64,000 bases of DNA from Ryuthela nishihirai (Eukaryota > Arthropoda > Arachnida > Araneae > Heptathelidae). The notes beneath the pieces were generated by a model. The model worked only from the letters and a program-made list of their open reading frames with translations, searched no databases and was not told the origin of the DNA. Positions 23,925 through 35,320 of this stretch are shown here, piece by piece. Location of the stretch: the NCBI GenBank assembly GCA_038380435.1, contig JAWZYU010000019.1, forward strand, positions 22,097,801-22,161,800. Direction: 5' to 3'. Both the position numbers and the translations under genes were made by a program. How positions within the stretch are numbered: the stretch's first letter is position 1; the number at the start of each line of letters is the position of its first letter.

Positions 23925-24300
23925 AGAGAATTATTGTGTTATGTAAATGGGAATATAACTTCGAGGCTCTATAATTTCTAAAAATGCTTTTAATGGAAAA
24001 TTGTGACTGATGATAAAAAAAGATCATAATCAAATCTATTTAAATCTAGATTTTCAACAAGATTCGTTCAGTATTTAAAGAGGCAAGAAAGATGGAATAT
24101 TTAACAATGAATTATTTTCATAAAAATCATTAATGATTGCTTAATATTGAAATAATCATTACGCAAACTTTTAAAATGCATATTTTATTAAATGGTAAAA
24201 ACAATGCCTTTAATTTAATTAATTTCTTAAGTAAATTCTTCTGAGTCATGTTTAACCTCTTAAAGCTTAATTTATTGTCTCTAAAGTTCATTTGAGCACA
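23925..24300. repeat. Right arm of the long inverted repeat
   Basis: It is the inverted counterpart of 21480-21850 (see there). The RTE copy with its tail lies between the two arms. Confidence 0.75.
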
Positions 24301-24590
24301 GAAGTAGAAAGTGAATAAATTATGTATCTAACACTGCGAAGAATTGACGCGGAATCCTATTGGTCGACATTTATTGTTGACCCACCCAGGTTCAACAGTA
24401 ACTATTTTGCCAGCCGGAGTGAACATGAATATCTGTCACCCCTTTCTTGATATTGTCATTAGCTCAGTCAGCTTTACGTCAGCTGTGGTTAGCTTATTGG
24501 CAAATTTGCCTTAAGCTGCAGGCAGTAGACCTTCCGGTTCTAACTTCTTCCGGTGTAACTCAGATGTTTGAGCTAAAGAAAGTAACAGAT

Positions 24591-24978
24591 TTGGGTTGGG
24601 TTGTTTTACCTCTGAGCGGCACTTTTTTTTGCACACAATGGGCGAAATGGCCAGGTCACATGGACCACGAAGGCTTAGAGAAGGTTGGAGGAGGGACCCA
24701 CTGGAACAGCTGTTAGGAGACAGATGGTAGCCTCCCGTCAAGGCCATCCAGCGCGTTCTTTAACGTGCACAGGGTTTGGCTCTCCCTCACACGGGCCACG
24801 GCTTAACGTCCCATCCGACGGACGGCGGCCTTTCCAAGCCCAGCGGTGTCCCCTACTGACCGTGGGCAGGGCGGGGAGTTTTGCGGAGATAAATCTCAAG
24901 GCTGACCCAGCTGGGACTCGAACCTGGGAACTACAGATTACGAGCCTGGCGCGCTACCGACTGAGCCACCCCCGCCCC
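24591..24978 (-). mobile_element. SINE-A, full length
   Basis: The head lies at the high-coordinate end (GGGGCGGGGGTGGCTCAG on the minus strand), and the tail TTGGGTTGGGTTG reads on the plus strand at the low end. The target duplication AAGTAACAGAT is exact at 24580-24590 and 24979-24989. Confidence 0.93.
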
Positions 24979-25210
24979 AAGTAACAGATCAACCTAGGCC
25001 TATGACAAGAATAGAACATATGCATTTATTTTTCAGAGTATTTTGGGGACTGGAACTTCTGTAGCTGTTAAAATTTCCCGATATAATTTTGCACTTGAGT
25101 AATTTCTATATTTGTTATATTTTATTTTGTTGTTTGAAATGGCTTTCCGTAAACGGAAAATTTTGAAGGAGGAAATTATGAATATTTTATTTGTCATTGA
25201 TAGTTTAGAG

Positions 25211-25410
25211 CAGTGGTTCTCAGCCTTTTATGCTTCACGTACTCCCTGGAAATGTGTACGTAACTGGCGTACCCCTTATATAGATAGATAAAACTATAGT
25301 TATAGTATAATAATGCCAACTTAGCGACTTTGTTACCAGATCTAGCGACCTTTGAGCTCTCACTGCGTACCCCAAAAAATTTTACCGCATACCCACGTTG
25401 AGAACCCCTA
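25211..25410. mobile_element. hAT-like non-autonomous element
   Basis: The ends are CAGTGGTTCTCAGCC and GTTGAGAACCCCTA, with imperfect 8-bp flanks (GTTTAGAG and GTTAGAGA). The interior is shared with 47317-47624, including the TACCCC blocks and TAGATCTAG-like sequence. No coding. Confidence 0.75.
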
Positions 25411-25419
25411 GTTAGAGAA

Positions 25420-25890
25420 TGAATTCAACGAAATCAGATTATCTGAACAAAAGAACGAGGTTTCGATCGCAATTGACCAAGAATATTTAGCTGCACTAAA
25501 TGGCAGCGAGCAAAAAGGATTTTTCAGCCATACAAACTGATGATAAAGGAAGTAATTTTGGTGACATTTCATGGTTCAACCAAATCGATAATTAATCATT
25601 GACCTGGATTGCTCGTGAAAATAGAGGTAGAACAGTTCATAGTCATTCGGTAGGATCGGAATCCTTCGGAATTTTAAAATTACTGTTGAGTGACAAAATG
25701 CGTGAATTGATTATGAACAACACGAACAGATATGTTGACCATCTAAAGCAGGCCCGCTCAATATGCGACTCATAAAACACATGAAAAAAATACTGAATCT
25801 GGTTCATTTCTTTCAATTATTCGACGAAACATATTTAGGTGCATAACTAAATGATTTCACCAATTTCTAATACTAATTAAAATATATATA
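25420..25890. other. Intronic DNA with no recognised feature
   Basis: No repeat or exon was identified by eye. Confidence 0.4.
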
Positions 25891-26499
25891 CAGGGTGATT
25901 CAAAACTTATCGTTCAAATTTCGTGGGGAGGTAGGGAATACGTCAGGAAACCGATTTCACATAGGAAAGTATGTCCGCAAACGTCATCTACATGAACAAA
26001 ATGGACAAGTAAAGTGAACACAAGGAAACAGTACAGTTAAGTGGTAACGAATGTGACTTTTATTCCAACAAGGTAAAGTACAGGTTCACAGTAGGTGCTC
26101 AAAATTGCGACCATTTACACGGACACAGGATTCACAGCGCCGTTGCATTGACCGCCGAACATTTTCAAAAACGCCTGGCATATCATGGACAATGCCTGCG
26201 GCGGCCACTATTCGTGCAACTAGGTCCATTTCACTGTCGATGGGGGTCTCGTACACATGGTATTTCATGGCCCCCCACAAAAAGAAATCCATGGGCGATA
26301 AATCAGGTGACCTGGGTGGCGAAGCGATCGCTGAAGACAGCGGGAGTGGTCGGGCGAGCTGTACAATGGTTGGGTACACATAGCGCCCTCTACATACGCA
26401 TGCGTACATTTGCGGACATACTTTCCTATGTGAAATTGGTTTCCTGACGTATTCCCTACCTCCCCACGAAATTTGAACGATAAGTTTTGAATCACCCTG
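25891..26499 (-). mobile_element. Mariner-like internal-deletion element with 91-bp inverted ends
   Basis: The terminal inverted repeats, 25891-25981 and 26409-26499, start CAGGGTGATTCAAAAC and differ at about one position. TA lies on each side. The minus strand carries the C-terminal part of a Tc1/mariner-superfamily transposase (PPRSPDLSPMDFFLWGAMK) at 26086 to about 26350; the rest is deleted. Such deletion derivatives can be moved by transposase supplied from elsewhere. The near identity of the ends suggests a young copy. Confidence 0.92.
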
Positions 26500-27169
26500 T
26501 ATATTTGCTTCTAATCAAGATATTTCCTTGATTCCTTAAAAGTAGTTTTTCTGCCTTTAAAATGTATGTTTTCGTTTCTAAGTTGAAAACTTTTCCATGT
26601 TACTTTTTCAGAATATAGTTTCCTTTACTACCTCTTCAATATGTTTGTGTTGGCCGGTCCTGATCTAAAGGGAAACAAAATAAATATGAATCAAAATTGG
26701 AACCCTATCGATAATATTAATGAAATTTGGGAATTCTCTAGCATTCTTTAATTACAATAATTTGAAAATTTCCTCGCTTAAAAGATTATTGTTCTGATAT
26801 TCCCATTTTGGGAAATCAAGTGACTAAATATCTCATACCTCTTGATCTGTTTACGATGTTCCTGGGGTATTTTAACCTGTCTGACCGAACTTTTGTATAC
26901 CCACGAGGGTATATATAAATGCATTCAATAAATTCGTAAATGTGAATCAATTTTTTCTCCGTTCTTCTTCGGGGGGGGGATTGCTTGGCGCCTCCCTCTG
27001 GATCCACCACTGGATCTACTGCACGGATTACCCTTTGGGGAAAAATTTAAGACCCCTACCATTTCTGCATCAGTCAGTCAGCACTCAGTCAATCACTCAG
27101 AAAGTCACTCAGTCACCCCCTGGGGACTGCAGAATTTGTAAAATATTCCACTCTATGGAATAGGCTTAC
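26500..27169. other. Intronic DNA downstream of the Ig2 donor
   Basis: No feature was recognised apart from a G run near 26972 and short TCAGTCA repeats near 27075-27110. Confidence 0.4.
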
Positions 27170-27436
27170 CTCTAACTATGAGTCTTGTTAGAGCACGTTC
27201 AGCAAAGCTTTGTTTGCGCTCTAGACTGTAAATCCCTGCATGCCCAACTTGAACTCTTGGTATGTGCAGACTCTCCTCTTGAATATCTTCATAAAATTTA
27301 TATTCGTTCGAGGATAATGGGTTCAAATCTTTCTTCCATTGGGTCGGTGTGTTTTTCGTATTTGTGCTTGTCATCTCAATTGTCACTGAATCGTTGACAC
27401 TAACTGTGAAAGTTGCATTATGAGGAAGGAAATCAG
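27170..27436 (-). CDS. Tie-type receptor exon: Ig-like domain 2
   Basis: This 267-bp exon has a strong pyrimidine-rich acceptor (CTTCTACAG) and an AGAG|GTAAGC donor, and is phase 1 on both sides. It encodes 89 residues that begin ADFLPHNATFTV and end ALTRLIVR. An AGIYS segment sits where the tyrosine corner of an Ig fold lies. The exon has no cysteine at all, so this Ig domain cannot form the usual disulfide; as I recall, the second Ig domain of vertebrate Tie2 also lacks it. Sequons at NAT and NDS suggest N-glycosylation. Opening and closing motifs both match Tie2 Ig2. The open frame continues into the intron on both sides by chance, so I set the ends by splice sites. Confidence 0.88.
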
Positions 27437-28237
27437 CTGTAGAAGAAGGTAATAACACCGAAATAAATAACGGAAACATAAAAAAGTTTTTAGTAAACAC
27501 TAAAACTGTAACACAGCATTGACTTAATCTACATAATTTTTGCTGTACTTGCCAGGTTTCGAAATCATCCTTTGACATACGATCACCATAATGTATGAGT
27601 TTTTCGACGTTATATCGAGCATCGCATCGGTATTTTGTCTATATACATATGCAGTGAGTAAGTTACTAACTATTGCAATTGTGATACGTATTGTGTAACA
27701 ATATTTAGCTAGGAGAAATTGAAGATATTGTTCAAAGAACCGTAATGCGCAAGATTTTTTTTGATCAGTTTTTGGTTTTCGCTATATTTTGGGGAGTGAA
27801 CCGTGTTGCTGTGATCAGTATTTTATTAATACATTCTGAATAGATTAGGATGAAATTCCTGCGTTTCCACACGAAATTTGGCCAAAGAATGGTAGTGAGA
27901 TGTACATCCGAGTGCGAAAGTTACACTTCTGTTTTACTTACTTTACAGGAAGTTATTTTGAAAATTGAGATATTCATGGTGAATATGTAAATCATCGGTA
28001 AAAACCAATTCAAGGCTCTAAACATTAAAAGGCGCTCTCTAACAGATTTGTGCATAGTTTATTGTTTCTCCGCGAATTGTATATTGGAGATTGCCATTTC
28101 GTTAAAAATGTCTGAAATTCACGTTTAGATGACTTGTTAAAGTGGCGTGCTCTTGGCAGACTGGCCAATCTGTAGCCAATGTAGCTAGATAATGTAGTGT
28201 CCAGACTTTGGAAACAATTTCAGGAAATAGTCGCGTT
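27437..28237. other. Intronic DNA upstream of the Ig2 acceptor
   Basis: The open frame extending from the Ig2 exon to 27578 is intron: it contains the pyrimidine tract and the acceptor. Nothing else was recognised. Confidence 0.45.
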
Positions 28238-28604
28238 GAGTAGTTTTACCTCTGAACGGCACTTTTTTTTGCACACAATGAGATAAATGCCTAGATCATA
28301 AGGACTCCAAGGGCTCAGAGAAGGTTATGGATGAAGGTGAGGTAGGTAAGTCCAAGGTCATTCAGTTTGTTCTTTAACGTTCACACAGCTTAAATCTCTC
28401 ACACATATGGGGACAATGGCTTTGCGTCCCATCCGACGGATGGTGGTCTTTCCAAGCCCACAGGTGTCCCTTACTTAACGAGTGCAGGCGGCGAGTTTTG
28501 CGGAAATAAATCTCAAGCTGGCCTAGGTCGGACTCGAATCTGGAAACTGCAGATTGCGAGGATGGTACACTACCATCCTGTTTCTGAGCCACTCCTGTCC
28601 CTTT
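28238..28604 (-). mobile_element. SINE-A, old nearly full-length copy
   Basis: The tail-end block CGGCACTTTTTTTTGCACAC lies at the low end and the tRNA-like head at the high end. It has many substitutions and small deletions compared with the 13192 copy. Confidence 0.85.
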
Positions 28605-28821
28605 CAGGATAGAGATCATATCCCTAAAAGACTAGTACCAGTTCACCCAATAGTCAAAATATTGGGAAAGACTGCCAGGCGCCAAGAGCACTGAAAACAC
28701 CTAACTTGATTTCGCCCACAGTAAGAAGAGTTTTAAGGTGCAGGATTTTCATAAGTTTCAAAAAGTAGATGACTTTACGCAAGAGCGGCATGTGTCTCAT
28801 AACTCCTTCTCGTAGAATCGT

Positions 28822-29072
28822 GATGGGCTTAGAAAATATACCGATGGTCTTGGAAAGGTGGCTATTCATTGATGGGACGTTAAGACGTTGCCCCGTGTTT
28901 GGGAGAGCCATACTCTGTACACATTAAAGAACACGTTGGATGTCCCTAGCAGAAGGCTATCATCTGTCTCCTAATAGCTGTCCAGTGGGTCCTCCAACTC
29001 TTTTCTGAGCCATAGGAGTCTGACCCATAGTGTGCAAAAAACTGCCGCTCATAGATAAAACAACCCACCCCC
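28822..29072 (+). mobile_element. SINE-A, head missing
   Basis: It matches the centre and 3' end (GGGACGTTAAGACGTTG; AAAGAACACGTTGGATG; AAAACAACCCACCCC). Confidence 0.85.
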
Positions 29073-29633
29073 CAGCAGTAGGCGACTGTTCTTGTTCACA
29101 GTCGAGATTAGACCCACAAACCGATTCTCGACCAATATTCTTCTGAATAAAATGTGGGACATGGTAGCATCCCTCTCACATCAGGGAAATGGAATAATAT
29201 GGATGTGGGAGTTTGATAATTCGACAGTGATCCGAAAGACCTTTATGTGATTGGTAGAGAATCTCTAACAACCCGAGGTATCGGGTAAGATTCTTGACCA
29301 TTTGTTCACCCATTTGTAGCTGTAGTGGGCTCGGATTTAATGAATGATAATTCCCGCTTACTTAGAGATCAGAAGTGCATCAATCTCTTGAACATGAGGA
29401 TGTTGGAAGTATGGAAAGACCTGTAAGATCCCAGACATTAATCGTATTGACCACGTCTGGGTTTGCCTTGGGGATGCGGATTTCCACTTCAGCCTTTCTC
29501 CCAGAAGCCTCCAAGATCTACGAACTTACTGCCTTCAGAGCAGATTGGCGACATTGTTGGCAACACGAAAAGGCCTTGTGAGTCATTTCTGTCAAAGGTG
29601 ATCATTTCTTTTCATGAGTTTTTCATTCGTTTT
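29073..29633. other. Unassigned DNA
   Basis: No exon or repeat was recognised. The small plus-strand frames at 29375-29687 overlap and have no domain. Confidence 0.4.
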
Positions 29634-29647
29634 TGGACTTGCCTTCT

Positions 29648-30033
29648 GGGCGGGGGTGGCTCAGTCGGTAGCGCGCCAGGCTCGTAATCTGTAGTTCCCA
29701 GGTTCGAGTCCCAGCTGGGTCAGCCTTGAGATTTATCTCCGCAAAACTCCCCGCCCTGCCCACGGTCAGTAGGGGACACCGATGAGCTTGGAAAGGACAC
29801 CGTCCGTCGGATGGGACGTTAAGCCGTGGCCCCATGTACGGGAGAGCCATACCCTGTGCACGTTAAAGAACACGCTGGATGGCCTTGACGGGAGGCTACC
29901 ATCTGTCTCCCAACAGCTGTTCCAGTGGGTCCCCTCCCCCAACCTTCTCTGAGCCTTCGAGGTCCATGTGCCCTGGCCATTTAGCCCATGGTGTGCAAAA
30001 AAGTGCCGCTCAGAGGTAAAACAACACAAAAAA
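29648..30033 (+). mobile_element. SINE-A, full length
   Basis: Complete head, centre and tail. The 13-bp target duplication TGGACTTGCCTTC is exact at 29634-29646 and 30034-30046. Confidence 0.95.
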
Positions 30034-30046
30034 TGGACTTGCCTTC

Positions 30047-30655
30047 ATACCTTCATGCAAACATGGTGATTAATCACCCAACTATTCATTTTACAACATT
30101 TATCCTTAAGAAGAATGGTAATAATACTACAAAGTACTTATATGAAATTTTCCTTAAAAATCCATACAGGCCTATTAGACAATCCTCATTTTTTGCAATT
30201 GTAATTTAACTTTTGTTCTTGAGTGTATATACCTCTCGCTGATATGTGGCTTCACAAGCAGCTAAACTCTCAGGACTCTCGATATGACGATTCTTTAAAT
30301 TTGCATATGTAACATTGTCTTCATGATTTTAAAAATGTGAAAGAAAACGTTTCCAAAAGTGTCGCGTTTTTCTCGTGTGTTTATTTAAAATTTTCAAATT
30401 ATAAAAATTGTATGTTGGCGAAATTCGAATTCAAATTTGCAATTTGTATATCTGTTTTTTGAAACTAAAAAAACTATCTAATTTGTCATGTTTCATTGCA
30501 GAGATGACAAAATTTGCACGAATTGTCTTTAAAATTATTTTTGAACATCTTTTAAAAATTTCCCAAAAATTACAAAAATTGGGCCTACCATTCTTTCACC
30601 AACGCATTTTTGACTTTTAATGATTTATAGTATTCTCTTCACTAGATTAATTCAC
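30047..30655. other. AT-rich DNA with no recognised feature
   Basis: Nothing supported. Confidence 0.4.
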
Positions 30656-30663
30656 GCACACTA

Positions 30664-30737
30664 TGATGCGTGGTGCAATGGTAGCGCGCTCTAGCATGAA
30701 TCTGGAGAGATGCAGGTTCGATTCCCGCCATGTCGGC
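30664..30737 (+). other. tRNA-like sequence, probably a tRNA-derived relic
   Basis: It has GTGGTGCAATGGTAGCGCG (A box) and GGTTCGATTCCCGCC (B box) at tRNA spacing. It directly precedes a SINE-B. I cannot fold a convincing acceptor stem, so I do not call a functional tRNA gene. Confidence 0.45.
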
Positions 30738-30747
30738 GATGAATTAG

Positions 30748-30950
30748 CAGTCCCGTGGCCGAGTGGTTAGCACGCTTGGCTACTGATCTAAGGGACCTGG
30801 GTTCGAGCCCCGGGTAAGGCATGGATGTATGTGTCGTTTTTCTGCTGAGGTCCTGCCATCCTCTCAGACCTTCTACTATGGCATATAAACTGACAGGCTC
30901 CTGTCAGACCTCTGTGGCAAGCAGCTGCTTGAGGGGGTATTTTTATTTTA
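30748..30950 (+). mobile_element. SINE-B, full length
   Basis: It has head CCCGTGGCCGAGTGGTTAGC, B box GGGTTCGAGCCCCGGG, the body with TCTGCTGAGGTCCTGCC, a TCCTGTCAGACC block and the CAAGCAGCTGCTTGAGG end followed by T-rich sequence. It is the best SINE-B reference in the window. Confidence 0.92.
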
Positions 30951-31164
30951 TTTTTTATTTGTTCTTTCATTTTGTCTCTTTTACATGTCTGAAAATTGCG
31001 ATCTGAAACATCTGAGTAATAGTAAAATTCGTGATACCAATAATTCGGAAACAAGGAAGCTAAAAAAATTCTCTCTTCAATAATAGTGAAAAATAGCAGT
31101 AGTCTAAATAGATTTTGTTTTGCGTTGTTACGCACAGGCATTGAAGAGGAAAAATGGAAAATCG

Positions 31165-31700
31165 TCTTCTTATGTCAATGGATAATGAAATTCGAAGCTC
31201 CGTAGCTGGTTAAATAAATTTTTATAGAAACATATCACTGAAGATAAATATAAAATGTCAATTAAACTGTCTAAATTCCGATTTTGAACAATTTCCGTTC
31301 AATACTTAAAGAGTTACAGAAGTTTCAATATTGAATGAATGAGATGTCAATTATAAGAATTCACCCAAGAAGTTAATTAAAACTTAAAAAAAAACATTAT
31401 TTCCAACCATTTAATAAAATGTGTATGTTTTAAAATTTTGTGCAAGCAGTTCTATAATAATTTTCAGTTTTACAGATGTTTCTTAGGCCTGACTTTGCTG
31501 CTGTTAAGTATTCGAGCTTCCATAGATTTTTAAATACCCAACAAATGTTGTTGAAAATAGATAATTAGATAGATTTGAATGGGATTCAAATTTATCTAGT
31601 CATATTTTCGTATAAAACGTTTATCGTAGAAATTACGGATCTTGGAATTTGACTCTCCATTGACTTTACATGCGAGTGAAATATCGTTTTCTTCTGTCCG
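31165..31700. repeat. Fold-back element
   Basis: Diverged inverted arms (about 31165-31330 and 31515-31700) begin and end with TGTCAATGG and CCATTGAC-type sequence. The centre, with GAAGTTAATTAAAACTT, is shared with 21480-21850. Confidence 0.65.
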
Positions 31701-32600
31701 GCATCTGTATGCTCCTATTGTTTCCGCTTCCCATTTTGTCAGTTTGTCGATTTGAGGAACCTATGAAAACAGTTTCTTCATTATATTTTCGGTCTGATGA
31801 CCAATGACAACGATATCTATATCAAATGAAAGATTGGGGCCAGTGGCGTGTGAAGGAGGTGGTCCTACCCCGAAAGTGTGGAGAGTGGGCAAAGAGTATA
31901 TCTTGCCCCTTTGAATAGTAAGCACAACTATTACACAAATACTTGAACACTTGAATAGTAAGCACAACCTACACCCCAAAATTTGGATTTGACTTTTACT
32001 TTGGAAATGATAATTACCGAAAAAGGTGTTATCATGGGATCCATCTTGGATTTGCAACCTTTGATCCAAAGCTGTGACGTCCGAGGCTCAGCTTTTGTAT
32101 ACATTCTGCCAAACCAGGATTTTTGGAGTTCCCATGCCACTGGTTGGGTTTACAAATAATGCACTAGTCAATAATCATTATTCATCGTCAATATTAATAA
32201 TGTGAGGAATGGCTTAGACTGCAAATATTGCCTTCCTCGAACATTTTTGCGCTCTTAAAAAAGTGAACTTTCGGCAAAAAAACTGGAGGAGGGGATCCCA
32301 CATTTGAAGTTTACACCTGATTTCCTAAATAGACTTGCCCAGCTCTAGAAATGTCGTAGGGTAAAAAATAGTTGCCTTTTCATTTGTCCAGTTAAAAGGA
32401 GATGTTTTTTTATTTTATTCTGTTATGTTTTCCTCACTCGGTTTGTACGGTAGTTCAACTGTCTTCCTTACTCGGGACCGATCGTAACGATTTTATGTCA
32501 AATGAAATCTTATGATATGGGGAATGATAGAGAATGTAGAGAATAGATAGACTATTGTGAGGGATTGAAAGCTGATTGATGGCTTATTGATCCCGCGAAT
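31701..32600. other. Unassigned intronic DNA
   Basis: A 19-bp direct repeat (TTGAATAGTAAGCACAAC with one more base) occurs at about 31912 and 31953. Otherwise nothing was recognised. Confidence 0.4.
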
Positions 32601-32607
32601 TCTAACT

Positions 32608-32712
32608 ATGACGCAGAAATGCGTCATAGTTAGACTATGACGTTATTACTATTTTATTATTATTATTAGACTATGACGTTATTATTATTAGTTCTAACTA
32701 TGACGCAGAAAT
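32608..32712. repeat. Palindrome and partial tandem copies
   Basis: CTAACTATGACGCA and its exact complement flank a 4-base loop at about 32612-32643 (14-bp stem). Parts of the same unit recur twice more up to 32712, with ATT repeats between them. Confidence 0.85.
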
Positions 32713-32789
32713 TGTAGAGCTCCAAAAATATCTACCTAGGGGTAATCCGGATCGTAGATATCGGGAAAAATCCAAAATTTGACCTCCGA

Positions 32790-33290
32790 CATGTTCTTCA
32801 AGATCAAAAAGAGGTCATGTAGAGGTCAAGCCTTTATCTTACAAGAACTTTGAAAATTGGTGTCGGGGTTATTTTGGGCTGTAAATGTGGGAAACGTTAA
32901 AAAATTTCGGATTCGGTGGGTCCTTTCCAGTCATATTTAGATCTGTCGATGCGAAAGAGCTAAAACTTTGGTTCCTTGGGGTATTTTGGGTCGTAAGATC
33001 TTGGAAATGTTGAATTTTGGTTGCGATGGGTCTTTCGAGGTCAAGGGTAAAGTTATAGATATACTGGTCGTAGAGGGCTACAAATTGGTGCCTGGGGGTA
33101 TTTTGAGTCGAAGATCTCAGAAATATTGCCATAATTTAGATGCGATAGGTCTTTCGAGGTCAAATGTCAAATCTCGGTATACCAGCCCTGGAGAGTTAAA
33201 AATTGGTGAATAAAGATATTTCCGGTGGTAGAACTCTGAAATGAGGATTTTTTTTTCAGATCCGGGTCGCATTAGAGGTCAAATAGGTGT
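32790..33290. repeat. Degenerate tandem repeat, period about 110-120 bp
   Basis: Four to five units share GCGATGGGTCTTTCGAGGTC, a GGGGTATTTTGGGTCG block and AAAATTGGTG. GGTC anchors lie near 32918, 33028, 33147 and 33265. No coding signal was recognised. Confidence 0.75.
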
Positions 33291-33435
33291 CGCAGTGATG
33301 GGCTAGAAATCAAGGGGTGCCGAAAGCACCGTTTGATTCGTAGTAGAGAGACTATCTCTTTCATTCCTTTGGTTTCACCAAAAGGGAATCTTTTCAACCT
33401 TCAAGCCGATTTCAATGACTTGGAGTTTAATTCAT

Positions 33436-33727
33436 AGAGCCGGACTTACTCATAAGCTAACTAAGCTACAGCTTAGAGTCTCAAGATATGAGAGGTCTGA
33501 AAAACACATTTCAAGGTTTACTATGAAGCAGTTGTGAATTTGCATTAATATATATAATTAAAATAGCAATTATGAAATATAATAAATGTTTTCCTAACGT
33601 TAGTTCTATGTTTAATTTTCAATATTACTTTCGGTCAGAATAATAAATATATATTACGACTGTGGAGTTTGCGGGCCTCTTAAACTTGGTATAGCTTAGT
33701 GCTTCAGAAAGTCAAAGTCCGGCTCTG
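33436..33727. mobile_element. hAT-like non-autonomous element
   Basis: The ends are AGAGCCGGACTTAC and the inverted AAAGTCCGGCTCTG. The interior has GCTACAGCTTAGAG opposite TATAGCTTAGTGC. About 290 bp and non-coding. I could not confirm a target duplication. Confidence 0.65.
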
Positions 33728-33890
33728 ACTGTTTGATTCAACCACTATACATAATTAACGTTTGTAAGTATAGAAGTGAATGTCACCATTTTTTCCGTGT
33801 TTTTCCCGCGTTACTAGCATGTCTCCATCCTAGCTGACGACTTCACTGAGTCAGTCCTCTTCATGCCTGTTCCTAGGCTCCCAGTAATGG

Positions 33891-34155
33891 GTTGGCTTGT
33901 TTTACCTCTGAGCGGCACTTTTTTTGCACACCATGGGCTAAATTGCCAGGTCACAAGGACCCGAAACTTTCAGAGAAAGTTGGGGGAGGGGAATAACTGA
34001 AACAGCTGTTGGGAGATAGATGGTAGCCTCTATTGACCATGGGCAGGACGGGAAGATTTGCGGAAACAAATCTCAACGCTGACCCAGCTGGGACTCGAAC
34101 CTGGGAACTGCAAATTACGAGGCTGGGGCGCTACCGACTGAGCCATACTCCTTTC
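33891..34155 (-). mobile_element. SINE-A with internal deletion
   Basis: Both ends are present (GTTTTACCTCTGAGCGGCAC and the tRNA-like head), but the conserved centre of about 120 bp is missing. Confidence 0.9.
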
Positions 34156-34643
34156 AGTGATGGAGGTCCTAGTTTAGCTGTGAGTTAACAGATATACATT
34201 TTTAATCGCAGACACGGTTAACAGATATACATTTTTACGAAGTATTCTTTCATAAAATAACTTATTATCAAACTGTAAAAATATATATACGTTTAAAACA
34301 ACTCTTCTAATGCGTTTCGACATATATCAAACGTCATAAACGTACTTTCTCTTGTATAACAGCTTCGTAGCTGTACATAACCAGTTGCTAAGATGCCCTG
34401 GCCTTTCTCGTATTTTCATATATCATGTACAACACACTTCTTTCAGTTTTGATTAATATATATTTAATTTAAATATTAATTAATATAAAATATAAAAAAG
34501 GTGACAGGGCATTGTCACGAGGAGTTCCGACTGGCTAGTATTCGGAAAGGAAATAATATCGGCATCACTACCCAATGAATACCAAATTAACATAACCGAA
34601 CAATTTATTTATATAGCAGCAAACTACTATATCAATGATAATA
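34156..34643. other. AT-rich intronic DNA
   Basis: Contains a direct repeat of ACAGATATACATTTTTA near 34190 and 34213. No other feature. Confidence 0.4.
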
Positions 34644-35320
34644 CAAGTGGTTATCGATTTTCGCGGTTTTGATTTATGCGTGTTTTGATTTTCACGGTTT
34701 ATTTATTTAGTCACATTCTCAGTTTGCTCGATCCAAAAATCTACATTTACGCGTTTTAAAACGAACATCCAAAGCCGACGAGAGAAATTCTACAGTTGTA
34801 TTGACAAAACACCGACTCTGTAGAAAGGTAGAAGAAATTCAAACTGTTTTCACACAAGTCTCATGAGTCACTTGGGAACGGTACAAAGGTTGTCAGACGT
34901 CCTGATTTATATGGGACAGTCTCGTTTCGAACAGTTTTTTTTAATTTGTATTTTTGTACGTCCTAACGCAAAATCCAGGGATTTACGGAGTAAGAAATAC
35001 CTAGATCTAAGTATCTGGGAATCGGATTGACATTAGTAAGAAAATTTTATAGAAGCCAATCACATTCGAGATATTTATAATTAAGTTCATTTGATGTATT
35101 TCTTTAATGTACTTGTAAAATGTTTGGTTTTTATAATATCATGTGCATTTATATTAGAAGCTGGGTAATAATAAGTTGGATAGGGTAATATAGGAACGTA
35201 CTCTCCATAATTTGGAAATTTCAATTAATTTTTAAGGAAAAATTGTTCTTGTATTGCGCGAATTTGTTTTACACGATAGTTTTCAGGAACGCATTAACTG
35301 AACAAATTGAGAACTACCTG
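34644..35320. mobile_element. Non-autonomous Tigger/pogo-like DNA transposon
   Basis: The left end is CAAGTGGTTATCGATTTTCG and the right end is the inverted CAGGTAGTTCTCAATTTG, with TA on both sides (34642-34643 and 35321-35322). It is 677 bp long. The interior is homologous, inverted, to 1994-2774. No transposase frame survives. Confidence 0.8.

Noticed and set aside
24685..24984. Open frames recurring in SINE-A copies (also 13206-13621, 29623-30029, 44637-45038, 46080-46343)
   Set aside because: They recur because the SINE sequence recurs; a tRNA-derived SINE does not encode protein.
30664..30737. Functional tRNA gene
   Set aside because: A and B boxes are present, but I could not form a convincing acceptor stem, and it sits beside a SINE-B copy.
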